Assembly (NCBI RefSeq): GCF_013030985.1
Contig: NZ_WPYP01000002.1
Location: forward strand, 186,001-250,000
Origin: Ruegeria arenilitoris
GTDB taxonomy: Bacteria > Pseudomonadota > Alphaproteobacteria > Rhodobacterales > Rhodobacteraceae
Reading direction: 5' to 3'
DNA length: 64,000 bases
The stretch's first letter is position 1, and every line of letters starts with the position of its first letter. The translations under genes and the position numbers were made by a program. Shown one piece after another: positions 47,121 through 55,293 of the stretch. The notes below the pieces were generated by a model. The model worked only from the letters and a program-made list of their open reading frames with translations, had not been told where the DNA came from and ran no database searches.

Positions 47121-47978
47121 TTGGATCTGCTTATCAATGTCGGCCTGCCGTTGTCGCTGGCCGTAATCATGCTGTCTTTGGGCGTCGGGTTGCATGTCGC
47201 TGATTTCCAGCGCGTTCTGACCCGGGGCTACCCTTTCGCCATAGGTGCACTGAGCCAGGTGGTGCTGCTGCCCATCGCGGCCTTCGTCACCGTCAAGCTG
47301 TTCGCCCTGCCGCCCGAAATCGCCGTGGGATTCATGCTGCTCAGCTTTTGCCCCGGCGGTGTGACCAGCAATATCCTGTCGAAACTGGCCAAGGGAGATG
47401 TCGCCCTGTCGGTCAGCCTGACTGCGGTGATCAGCCTGTTGTCGATGGTGACAGTGCCCATTCTGGCCGCCTGGTCGATCAACCACTTCATGGGGGAAGA
47501 CGCCCCCGAAGTCTCGATCACCGGGCTGGCCATCGCCTTGTTTCTGATCACCACCCTACCCGTGGCCATCGGCGTCAGCCTGCGCCGTTTCGCGCCCACA
47601 TTGGCAGAACGGATCGACGCGCCGCTGTCCAAACTGGCAACTGCCCTTTTTGTCTTGATCGTCCTCGCGGCACTGGCAGGGAACTGGCAGCTGTTCATCG
47701 ACAATCTTGGGATCATGGGGGCCGGGTTGGTCACCTTGAACATCGCCCTGCTGACCATCGGGCTGGGGTTGGCGCGTGCCGCGAAACTGTCTTGGAATGA
47801 GAGTAAGACGGTCTCAATCGAAACCGGCATCCAGAATTCGACACTTGGGATTACGCTGGCGGCGCTGATCACGGGTACGGACAGCGGGTTCAGCCCGCTT
47901 GCCCTGCCCTCGGCCGTTTATGGGATCATGATGTATGTCGTGGCCCTGCCCTATATCACCTGGCTCCGCAGCCGCTGA
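47121..47978 (+). CDS. Bile acid:sodium symporter (SBF/ASBT) family transporter
   Basis: 285 residues, starting at TTG 47121, which has GGAGGAG six bases upstream; TTG 47115 is too close to it. About nine or ten membrane segments. The sodium-site sequence LLSFCPGGVTSNILSKLAKG and the crossover SIETGIQNSTLGITLA are the SBF-family hallmarks. It imports an organic anion (bile salt, keto acid or sulfated steroid-like) with sodium. The flavoprotein gene follows after 11 bp with its own ribosome site; the two are probably one operon. Confidence 0.87.
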   Translation: MDLLINVGLPLSLAVIMLSLGVGLHVADFQRVLTRGYPFAIGALSQVVLLPIAAFVTVKLFALPPEIAVGFMLLSFCPGGVTSNILSKLAKGDVALSVSLTAVISLLSMVTVPILAAWSINHFMGEDAPEVSITGLAIALFLITTLPVAIGVSLRRFAPTLAERIDAPLSKLATALFVLIVLAALAGNWQLFIDNLGIMGAGLVTLNIALLTIGLGLARAAKLSWNESKTVSIETGIQNSTLGITLAALITGTDSGFSPLALPSAVYGIMMYVVALPYITWLRSR

Positions 47979-47989
47979 AAGGACAAGAC

Positions 47990-49651
47990 ATGACCAACAA
48001 CACTGCTGATGCAATCGTCGTGGGGGCTGGTTTGGCCGGGCTGGCTGCCGCAGCCGAGTTGGGGGACCGCGGCAAGAAAGTGATCGTGCTGGATCAGGAG
48101 CCCGAACATTTTTTGGGTGGACAAGCGTTCTGGAGCCTTGGCGGGCTGTTCATGGTCGATACACCGGAACAGCGGCGGATGGGGATCAAAGACAGCCACG
48201 ATCTGGCCTTACGCGACTGGATGGGCAGCGCGCAGTTCGACCGCGCCGAAGACGCCTGGCCACGTAAATGGGCCGAGGCCTATGTGGAATTCGCCGCCGG
48301 AGAAATGCGCCCCTGGCTGCATGAGATGGGCCTGCGCTGGTTCCCCATCGTCGGCTGGGCCGAGCGCGGAGGATCTTATGCGGATGGTCACGGCAATTCG
48401 GTTCCGCGGTTTCATATCACATGGGGCACCGGGCCGGGCGTTCTGAAACACTTCATCCGCCGTGTGCAGGACCATGTCAGCGCAGGGCTGATTGAACTGA
48501 AGTTCCGCCACCAGGTCAGCCATATCATCATGCAGAACGGTGGCGCCAAGGGGGTGTCGGGCGAGGTTCTGGCCGATGATACAGCCGCTCACGGAGCAAA
48601 AACCAACCGCGATGAGGTGGGTGAGTTCGAGGTCTATGCGCCCTCGGTCATCGTCACCTCAGGCGGGATTGGCGGCAATTTCGAGATGGTGCGCAAGAAC
48701 TGGCCCCGCGACCGGCTGGGCGAGCCGCCTTCGGATATGGTGGCGGGTGTGCCCTTCCATGTCGACGGTCGCATGATCGGCATCAGCGAAAAGGCTGGCG
48801 GCCACGTGATCAACGGCGACCGGATGTGGCATTACACCGAAGGTGTGCGCAACTGGAACCCGATCTGGCCGTCGCATGGCATCCGCATTCTGCCCGGCCC
48901 CAGCTCGATGTGGTTCGACGCGCGGGGCAATCGGCTGAAACCGCCCTGTATGCCAGGATTCGATACGCTGGGCACGTTGAGGGAAATCCTGAATACCGGT
49001 CATGAATACAGCTGGTTCGTACTGACCCAGAAAGTGATCAAGAAGGAATTCGCCCTGTCCGGCTCGGAACAGAACCCCGACATGACCGATGGTGGCTGGC
49101 GCGAAGTGCTGTTCCAGCGCGTCCTGACGGGTTCAAAAGCCACCGCACCGGTTGAGGCCTTCAAGGAACACGGTGAGGATTTCATCGTCGCCAATACCCT
49201 GACCGAGCTGGTCAGTGGCATGAACCAGTTGGGCGGCGGTCTGATCGACGAATCTCATCTGCGCGCCCAGATCGAGGCGCGGGATAGTCAGGTTGACAAC
49301 CCGTTCACAAAGGACGCGCAGATGGCAGCCATTCTTGCCGCGCGCAATTACCGGGGGGACAAGCTGATCCGCACCGCCAAACCGCACAAATTCCTTGATC
49401 CGGCCAACGGTCCGCTGATCGCGGTGAAGCTGCACGTGCTGACACGCAAGACGCTGGGCGGGCTGCAAACCAATCTCGACAGCCAGATGATCGGCGCGGA
49501 TGGTCAGGTCGTCCCCGGCCTGTTCGCCGCCGGAGAGGTCGCCGGATTCGGCGGCGGCGGCTATCACGGTTACAACGCGCTGGAAGGCTCGTTTCTGGGC
49601 GGCTGTATCTTTTCAGGCCGTAATGCGGGGCGGTCGCGGGCGGTGGCCTGA
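47990..49651 (+). CDS. FAD-binding dehydrogenase (ketosteroid-dehydrogenase / fumarate-reductase-like)
   Basis: 553 residues. FAD motif DAIVVGAGLAGLAAAAELGD at the start and EHFLGGQAFWSLGGLFMVDT next to it, as in KstD-like flavoproteins. An FAD-contact strand SVIVTSGGIGGNFEMVRKNW lies mid-protein, and the C-terminal LFAAGEVAGFGGGGYHGYNA with ALEGSFLGGCIFSGRNAG closes the FAD site. It catalyses removal or addition of a hydride pair on a carbon-carbon bond; steroid, fumarate-like or other substrate unknown. AAAGGA precedes the ATG. It sits 11 bp after the SBF symporter gene. Confidence 0.84.
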   Translation: MTNNTADAIVVGAGLAGLAAAAELGDRGKKVIVLDQEPEHFLGGQAFWSLGGLFMVDTPEQRRMGIKDSHDLALRDWMGSAQFDRAEDAWPRKWAEAYVEFAAGEMRPWLHEMGLRWFPIVGWAERGGSYADGHGNSVPRFHITWGTGPGVLKHFIRRVQDHVSAGLIELKFRHQVSHIIMQNGGAKGVSGEVLADDTAAHGAKTNRDEVGEFEVYAPSVIVTSGGIGGNFEMVRKNWPRDRLGEPPSDMVAGVPFHVDGRMIGISEKAGGHVINGDRMWHYTEGVRNWNPIWPSHGIRILPGPSSMWFDARGNRLKPPCMPGFDTLGTLREILNTGHEYSWFVLTQKVIKKEFALSGSEQNPDMTDGGWREVLFQRVLTGSKATAPVEAFKEHGEDFIVANTLTELVSGMNQLGGGLIDESHLRAQIEARDSQVDNPFTKDAQMAAILAARNYRGDKLIRTAKPHKFLDPANGPLIAVKLHVLTRKTLGGLQTNLDSQMIGADGQVVPGLFAAGEVAGFGGGGYHGYNALEGSFLGGCIFSGRNAGRSRAVA

Positions 49652-49661
49652 CCGCCCGGCT

Positions 49662-50096
49662 TTATTGCATTCTCACGAATTTCAGCACCGGCTCACCTGC
49701 GCTGTCCAGCATGACCAAATTGTCTCCGGCGACTGCGTAGGTCACAACATTCTGCAGCGCGTCCAAAAACTGACGCTCGACCTGTTCCGTTTCGGGCGGG
49801 CAGGCCATCAGGGTTGCTGCGATATTGTCCGGAAAGTCGATCTGCCCACCCGACATCTCAGCCTGCCCTTTGAAACGGTTGCAGCCTCCGCTGCCGCCAA
49901 ATACCCCACCGGCCTCAAACGCGATTTCGGGGCGTTTTTCCATATCCAGAACGCCACCGTTCAACCCGATGGCGGACCACTTGGTGTTCTCAAGACTCAC
50001 CGGCTCGTTTGTGGTTTGGGCCGAGCTGTGACCGCCCAGCAACCCCAATACAACCGCACTGGCCACAATAGCCTGACCTATCTTTGGAAAAGGCAT
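49662..50096 (-). CDS. Exported META-domain protein (HslJ-like)
   Basis: 144 residues. Signal peptide (MPFPKIGQAIVASAVVLGLL, exit after SSA). META/HslJ domain: NTKWSAIGLNGG, IAFEAGGVFGGSGGCNRFKG with the conserved GCN, and LMACPPETEQVERQFLDALQ. In E. coli HslJ is a heat-induced outer-membrane-linked protein tied to novobiocin resistance; roles elsewhere are unclear. An inverted repeat covers part of its ribosome site (separate entry). It converges with the flavoprotein gene. Confidence 0.83.
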   Translation of the reverse strand: MPFPKIGQAIVASAVVLGLLGGHSSAQTTNEPVSLENTKWSAIGLNGGVLDMEKRPEIAFEAGGVFGGSGGCNRFKGQAEMSGGQIDFPDNIAATLMACPPETEQVERQFLDALQNVVTYAVAGDNLVMLDSAGEPVLKFVRMQ

Positions 50097-50105
50097 GATC
50101 CTGTC

Positions 50106-50134
50106 CTTTCTCTTCAGACGCTTTGAAGAGAAAG
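50106..50134 (-). promoter_or_regulatory. 5'-leader hairpin over the META-gene ribosome site
   Basis: Perfect 10-bp inverted repeat CTTTCTCTTC (50106-50115) / GAAGAGAAAG (50125-50134), nine-base loop. In the mRNA (minus strand) the second arm ends in AAAG of the ribosome-binding AAAGGA, seven bases before the ATG at 50096. Folding would hide part of the site, a simple way to make translation temperature- or structure-dependent. Confidence 0.5.
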
Positions 50135-50195
50135 ATTGGGGTGGGATCAGAGATTACAAGGTAAGCCCCTAAAAACCAGCGGTTCCGCGCCGATC

Positions 50196-51974
50196 TTAAA
50201 GAGGCCAGATAAACGGGATCAGCAAAGAGGCCAGCAAGCCGACCGTCAGGTTCAGCGGCACACCGACCTTGAGGAAATCTGTAAACCTGTAGCCGCCGGG
50301 GCCGTAAACCATCATGTTGGTCTGATATCCGATCGGCGTCGCGAACGAGGCCGAGGCCGCCACCATCACCGCCACAACCAGCGGGCGCGGGTCGATCCCG
50401 ACCGCCTGTGCCAGACCGATGGCAATCGGCGTCACCACCACGGCCACCGCGTTGTTCGACACGAGTTCAGTCAGCACCGAGGTCAGCAGGTAGACGGCCC
50501 AGATGATCAGGAAGGGCGGCAGGACACTCAGGCCCGGCGCTATCGCTTCGACAATCAACGAAACGGCCCCGGACTTGTCCAGCGCCGCACCGATTGCCAG
50601 CATGGAAAAGATCAATGCCAGCAAGCGACCCTCGACAAAGGAAAACGCCTCATCCGCGTCGATGCAGCGGGTCAGCAGCACCACCGCGACGGCCAGAACC
50701 GACAGCAACAGGATCGGCGCCACGCCCAGAGCAGCCAGCACGACAATCCCCACCAGCGCGCCAATCGCAATCGGCGCATGGCTGCGCCGGAATGCACGGG
50801 CCGAGGGTTGCGTGACGTCGACCATATCCATGTCAGACGCCAGCTTTTGGATATCTGCAGGGGACCCCTCCAGCAGCAGCGTATCGCCGACGCGGACCAC
50901 CAGATCATCCAGCTGACGCCCGATATTCTGGTTCCGCCGATGCACCGCCAGCACATAGACACCATATCGGCGGCGCAGGCGCAGCGCGCCAAGCGTTCGA
51001 CCGACCATACGGCAGCCGGGTGTGATCAGGACCTCGACCGTTTTGGTCTCAACTGCCGAAACCTGATCGACGCGCTTGAGTTCCTTGTTGCTTTGCAGAC
51101 TCAGCAACTCGGTCATTTCAGTACGCAGAACCACGCGATCGCCGAGTTTCAGCTCGACCCCTTTGAGGTTGCGCCGCAGCGACTCGTCGCCTCTGATCAC
51201 GTCGATCAGACGCACACCGGGGCGTTTGAACAGCTGCACCCCCGTCACTTCTCGCCCGATCAGGTTGCTTTCGGGGGGGATGACGGCTTCGGTAAAAAAC
51301 TTCATCTTGGACCGGTCGGACAGCAGCGAGGCCATGCTGTCGCGGTCCGGCAACAGGCGCGGCGCGATGAAACGCAGGTAGACCATGCCATAGATCACCA
51401 ACGCGATGCCCAGCGGCGTAACCTCGAGGATCGAGAACGCCTTCATCCCCTGCGCCCGGGCCACACCGTCCACCAGCAGGTTGGTCGAGGTCCCGATCAG
51501 GGTCAGCGTACCGCCCAGAATTGCCGCATAGCTCAGCGGGATCAGCAGTTTAGAGGCCGGAACGTTCAGCGTGCGCGCGATCTGCACAAAGACCGGGATC
51601 ATCACGACCACGACCGGCGTGTTCGACACCACGGCCGAGGCCAACACGACAAACGCCATCAACAGTCCGATGGCAAAGCGCGGATTCACCTGTGCCTGCT
51701 TTTGCGCAGTCGAGGTAAACGCATCCAGCGCCCCGGTACGCACCAAGGCCCCCATGATGATGAACATCGCCGCAATCGTCCAGGGCGCGGGGTTGGACAG
51801 CACGGCCAGCGCGCTCTGATACGGCAGAATGCCCGTCACCAGCATGATGGCAACACCACCGATGGCGACAACCTCGGTCGGGTAAACCTCGCGCAGGAAC
51901 ATGACGAACATGCCCGCAACGACCATCAGCGCCAATATCGCGCTGCCCGTTTCTGTCAGTTGAAGGAATTGCAT
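50196..51974 (-). CDS. SLC13-type permease with RCK domains (second copy)
   Basis: 592 residues from the ATG at 51974; the frame extends to 52034. Same plan as the protein at 44525: N-terminal helices (SAILALMVVAGMFVMFLREV), VVSNTPVVVVMIPVFVQIAR, the hairpin TLIGTSTNLLVDG, two RCK_C domains (about residues 205-400) and a C-terminal half ending AVVVTPIAIGLAQAVGID and ASFATPIGYQTNMMVYGPGG. The substrate is probably a dicarboxylate or sulfate with sodium. Its start is 81 bp from the YmdB-like gene end. Confidence 0.85.
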   Translation of the reverse strand: MQFLQLTETGSAILALMVVAGMFVMFLREVYPTEVVAIGGVAIMLVTGILPYQSALAVLSNPAPWTIAAMFIIMGALVRTGALDAFTSTAQKQAQVNPRFAIGLLMAFVVLASAVVSNTPVVVVMIPVFVQIARTLNVPASKLLIPLSYAAILGGTLTLIGTSTNLLVDGVARAQGMKAFSILEVTPLGIALVIYGMVYLRFIAPRLLPDRDSMASLLSDRSKMKFFTEAVIPPESNLIGREVTGVQLFKRPGVRLIDVIRGDESLRRNLKGVELKLGDRVVLRTEMTELLSLQSNKELKRVDQVSAVETKTVEVLITPGCRMVGRTLGALRLRRRYGVYVLAVHRRNQNIGRQLDDLVVRVGDTLLLEGSPADIQKLASDMDMVDVTQPSARAFRRSHAPIAIGALVGIVVLAALGVAPILLLSVLAVAVVLLTRCIDADEAFSFVEGRLLALIFSMLAIGAALDKSGAVSLIVEAIAPGLSVLPPFLIIWAVYLLTSVLTELVSNNAVAVVVTPIAIGLAQAVGIDPRPLVVAVMVAASASFATPIGYQTNMMVYGPGGYRFTDFLKVGVPLNLTVGLLASLLIPFIWPL

Positions 51975-52054
51975 TCTTGGTTTTGTGTCCGAACCTTGGC
52001 CTGGCTTGCGCGCCCGTCGGGCAGTTTCCCGCATTGCGCGCGGCAGAGCAAGCC

Positions 52055-52870
52055 TTACTGCGGCCCAGCTTGTTGCAGGCGCCCGCCTACGCGCACCATC
52101 TGCACAGATTTTGCCTGCCCGTCGCGGTCATCGGTTTCGACAAACACACCGCTCAGCGTTGCCTCGCCATTTGCCGGCGTGAACCGAGCCTTGGGCATTC
52201 CGGTGATGAAGCGGCGCATCGGTTCGACCTTGTCCATGCCGATCACCGAGTCATAGTCCCCGCACATCCCTGCATCGGTCAGATAGGCGGTACCACCCGG
52301 CAGGATCTGCGCGTCTGCCGTTGGCACATGGGTGTGCGTCCCCACCACAAGGCTGGTGCGCTTGTCGCAATAGTGGCCCATCGCCATCTTCTCGGACGTT
52401 GCCTCGCAATGCATATCAACGATGATTGCCTGCGCCTGCCCCCCGCGCGGATGGGATTTGAGGATCGGTTCAATGGCCGAGAAGGGATCATCGAAGGGCC
52501 GTTTCATGAACACCTGCCCCAGCACCTGCACGACCAGCACCTTGCGGCCTCCGGGTGCGTTGAACAAGCGATGTCCCCGCCCCGGCGCGCCTTTGGCAAA
52601 GTTCACCGGGCGTACGATGCGCGCCTCTTTCTCGATGAACTGCAGCATGTCTTTCTGGTCGAAGGCATGGTCGCCCAGCGTCAGACAATCCGCACCGGCG
52701 TCCAGCAGCAGCTTGGCGTGATCTCCGGTCAGACCCATCCCGTTCGAGGCGTTCTCGCCGTTGACCACAACAAAATCCAGCCGCCATTCATCGCGCAGAC
52801 GCGGCAGATGTTGCTGTACGGCCGTGCGTCCCGCACGTCCCATGACGTCACCCAGAAAAAGTATCCTCAT
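52055..52870 (-). CDS. YmdB-family metallophosphoesterase
   Basis: 271 residues from the ATG at 52870. TIGR00282-type calcineurin-like fold: RILFLGDVMGRAGRTAVQQH, FVVVNGENASNGMGLT, TLGDHAFDQKDML, then DMHCEATSEKMAMGHYCD and VVGTHTHVPTADAQILPGGT. These supply the two-metal site. In Bacillus YmdB is a cyclic-nucleotide phosphodiesterase acting on 2',3'-cAMP. The same-strand neighbour is the SLC13 gene downstream; the divergent neighbour is the DUF333 gene. Confidence 0.9.
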   Translation of the reverse strand: MRILFLGDVMGRAGRTAVQQHLPRLRDEWRLDFVVVNGENASNGMGLTGDHAKLLLDAGADCLTLGDHAFDQKDMLQFIEKEARIVRPVNFAKGAPGRGHRLFNAPGGRKVLVVQVLGQVFMKRPFDDPFSAIEPILKSHPRGGQAQAIIVDMHCEATSEKMAMGHYCDKRTSLVVGTHTHVPTADAQILPGGTAYLTDAGMCGDYDSVIGMDKVEPMRRFITGMPKARFTPANGEATLSGVFVETDDRDGQAKSVQMVRVGGRLQQAGPQ

Positions 52871-52959
52871 CCGACCTGTCCTAAGTGTGGTCATGGCCAA
52901 GCACAAGTGGTTAAGCTGCCTGCATAAACTGCCAAAGCCCTTTCAACAGGAGATTCTTG

Positions 52960-53193
52960 ATGCCTCGCCCCCTTATTGTCGCTCTTGGCCTGATCGCACT
53001 CGCTGCTTGTGATGACGTCCCTACATCGGATTCATCCGCCGAACTGGCGAACCCAGCAGCCACCTTCTGCGTGGAAAGCGGTGCGAAATACGAAATCCGC
53101 GACGGCGACAACGGGCAATCGGGCGTCTGCATTCTGCCGGATGGGCGCGAAGTCGATGCCTGGGAGTATTTCCGCGAAAACAGCCCGACCTGA
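52960..53193 (+). CDS. DUF333 small lipoprotein
   Basis: 77 residues from the ATG at 52960 (AGGAG at 52948-52952; the TTG one codon upstream is rejected). MPRPLIVALGLIALAACDD has a lipobox (LAAC). The mature part is a DUF333 domain: ANPAATFCVESGAKYEIRDG, then NGQSGVCILPDGREVDAWEY. The two Cys may form a disulfide. Function unknown; old annotations call some of these putative hemolysin without evidence. Converges with the cyclo-ligase gene. Confidence 0.85.
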   Translation: MPRPLIVALGLIALAACDDVPTSDSSAELANPAATFCVESGAKYEIRDGDNGQSGVCILPDGREVDAWEYFRENSPT

Positions 53194-53198
53194 GGTAA

Positions 53199-53762
53199 TC
53201 AGCTCGAAAAGGTCAATACCCGGCTTTCTGTGATCACCATATCCAGCGGCTGATCGGTGGGCTCCAGCGGCAGCCCTTCGGCCTCTTGCGCGTCAAAGGC
53301 AAACCCGATGGCCAGCGTCGGGCGCTTGGCGCGCAGCCCTTCCAGCGTGCGGTCATAGAACCCGCCGCCATAGCCCAGCCGCCCGCCCTGCGCATCGAAG
53401 GCGACCAGAGGTACGATCAGAATTTCGGGGTCAAAATAGTCATCGACCTCGGGCACCTTGGCGCCGAAAGGCCCGTCTTTCAGCACCCCTTCGGGCGTCC
53501 AGCGCGAAAACTTCAGCGGTTGCCCGGCGGCTTGGATCACCGGCACACCAACCGGGCCATAAGCCGAGGCTTCGGCCATCGCAGCCAGCGGATCAATTTC
53601 GGTCCGGATCGGCATATAACCCGACAGGGGCACGCCCCGATGCCCGGCCAGAACTTCGGACAGACGCCCGGCGGCTCCGGGCAAACGGGTGTCAAACGCA
53701 GCCTTGCGGCGCGCAAAAGCCGCCTTGCGCGCGGCGGCTTTGATGTCGGTCAGATCGGTCAC
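53199..53762 (-). CDS. 5-formyltetrahydrofolate cyclo-ligase
   Basis: 187 residues. Family landmarks: KAAARKAAFARRKAAFDTRL at the start, the substrate strand PLSGYMPIRTEIDPLA, VPLVAFDAQGGRLGYGGGFY and DRTLEGL, where GYGGGFYDR is the ATP/Mg signature. It converts 5-formyl-THF to methenyl-THF with ATP, salvaging folate. Its ATG overlaps the mgtE stop (ATGA), so the two genes are translationally coupled, a pairing with no obvious metabolic link except magnesium use. Confidence 0.93.
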   Translation of the reverse strand: MTDLTDIKAAARKAAFARRKAAFDTRLPGAAGRLSEVLAGHRGVPLSGYMPIRTEIDPLAAMAEASAYGPVGVPVIQAAGQPLKFSRWTPEGVLKDGPFGAKVPEVDDYFDPEILIVPLVAFDAQGGRLGYGGGFYDRTLEGLRAKRPTLAIGFAFDAQEAEGLPLEPTDQPLDMVITESRVLTFSS

Positions 53763-55153
53763 AGTAGCACCACGCTGGCAAGCCCCAGAAAAATGAAGAA
53801 CCCCATGACATCCGTTGTGGTTGTCACAAAAGTCCCCGACGCCAGCGCAGGGTCAACGCCCATGCGGTCCAGCACCACCGGTACTACCGTACCTGCAAAG
53901 CCCGCGATGATCATATTCACGACCAAGGCCGATCCGATCACGACACCCAACATCGGAGAATCGAACCACATCATCCCCACCGTCCCCAGGACGATGGCAA
54001 AACACAGCCCGTTCAGCATCCCCACCAGCAACTCTCGCCGGATCACGCGCATGACGTTGGCGTTGGTCAGGTCGCGCGTCGCCAGCGCCCGCACGGCCAC
54101 TGTCAGTGATTGCGTCCCGGCATTGCCTCCCATTGACGCCACGATCGGCATCAGAATCGCCAGCGCCACCAACTGATCAATCGCCGCCTCGAACTGTGAA
54201 ATCACCAGCGAAGCACAGATCGCCGTACACAGGTTCACCGCCAGCCACGGCAAACGCCGCCGGCTAGTGGCCGCCACGCTGTCCGAGATCGAGCTTTCGT
54301 CGCTCACGCCTGCAAGGCGCAGAATGTCTTCTTCGTGCTCTTCATCCAGAACGACCATCGCGTCGTCGATGGTGATTACACCGACCAGCCGCCCATCTGC
54401 ATCGACCACCGGAGCCGAGATCAGGTGGTACTGGTTGAAGGCATAGGCCACATCCTCTTCGTCCTGATCGACGGGGATGGAGTGGAATTCCTCTTCGGCG
54501 ATGTCGTGCAGCGGCACGTCGCGCCGGGTCGCCATCAGCTTGCCCAGCGTGACCTGCGCCACGGGTTTCAACCGCGGATCGACCAATACCACGTGATAGA
54601 ACTGTTCCGGCAAATCGTCATTGGCCCGCATGAAGTCGATGGCTTGCCCCACCGCCCAATGCTCGGGCGCCATGACCACTTCGCGCTGCATGAGACGGCC
54701 GGCCGAGTTCTCGGGGTAGGACAGCGCCTGTTCAGCCGCGACCCGTTCGGAATCCTCCAGCGCGTCAAGGATGGCCTCCTGCTGCGGCTCTTCAAGGTCT
54801 TCCAGCAGGTCGACAACATCGTCGCTTTCCATGTCACGGACAGCGTCTGCCAGAACGTCGGGCTTCAGGATTCCGATGATCTCTTCGCGCACCGCCTCAT
54901 CGAGTTCCGAGAGGATGTCGCCGTCGAATTCCTTGTCGTACAGGCGGATCAGGCGGGCACGGTCATAGGGATTGATCTGTTCCAAAAGGTCGGCGATGTC
55001 GGCCGGGTGTAGCGGCTCCATCAGCTCAACCAGCTTGTCGCGGTCGTCTACATCAACCGCGTACAGAATGGCCGCAACTGTCTTGCGATCCAGCGCATAG
55101 ACATCGTCGTCACTGGTGGACTCGTTTACGGGTTCATCAAAGCCTGTCGTCAT
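53759..55153 (-). CDS. mgtE: Magnesium transporter MgtE
   Basis: 464 residues. N-terminal superhelical domain with acidic residues (ADIADLLEQINPYDRARLIR, DDVVDLLEDLEEPQQEAILD), two CBS domains (about residues 145-270, including VPLHDIAEEEFHSIPVDQDE and VDADGRLVGVITIDDAMVVL), then five membrane helices with the pore motif MPIVASMGGNAGTQSLTVAV. Magnesium binding between the cytosolic domains closes the channel when Mg2+ is high. GGGGG precedes the ATG. I see no M-box-like riboswitch in the 140-bp leader. Confidence 0.94.
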   Translation of the reverse strand: MTTGFDEPVNESTSDDDVYALDRKTVAAILYAVDVDDRDKLVELMEPLHPADIADLLEQINPYDRARLIRLYDKEFDGDILSELDEAVREEIIGILKPDVLADAVRDMESDDVVDLLEDLEEPQQEAILDALEDSERVAAEQALSYPENSAGRLMQREVVMAPEHWAVGQAIDFMRANDDLPEQFYHVVLVDPRLKPVAQVTLGKLMATRRDVPLHDIAEEEFHSIPVDQDEEDVAYAFNQYHLISAPVVDADGRLVGVITIDDAMVVLDEEHEEDILRLAGVSDESSISDSVAATSRRRLPWLAVNLCTAICASLVISQFEAAIDQLVALAILMPIVASMGGNAGTQSLTVAVRALATRDLTNANVMRVIRRELLVGMLNGLCFAIVLGTVGMMWFDSPMLGVVIGSALVVNMIIAGFAGTVVPVVLDRMGVDPALASGTFVTTTTDVMGFFIFLGLASVVLL

Positions 55154-55293
55154 GTCTGCCCCCGTATCATTCGGTCATTGGCCCCTAATTAGAAGAAGCT
55201 GCTACCGGAAAACAATGACAATGCGGCGATTTACCGACAAGTTTCGCCCGCCTATGCTGTTTCGCAGTCCCATACACGCGGAGATGAAGGAAA

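Noticed and set aside
55154-55293. M-box-like magnesium riboswitch before mgtE
   Set aside because: The gap to the divergent guaD is only 140 bp and shows no extended helices or the conserved loops of that riboswitch.
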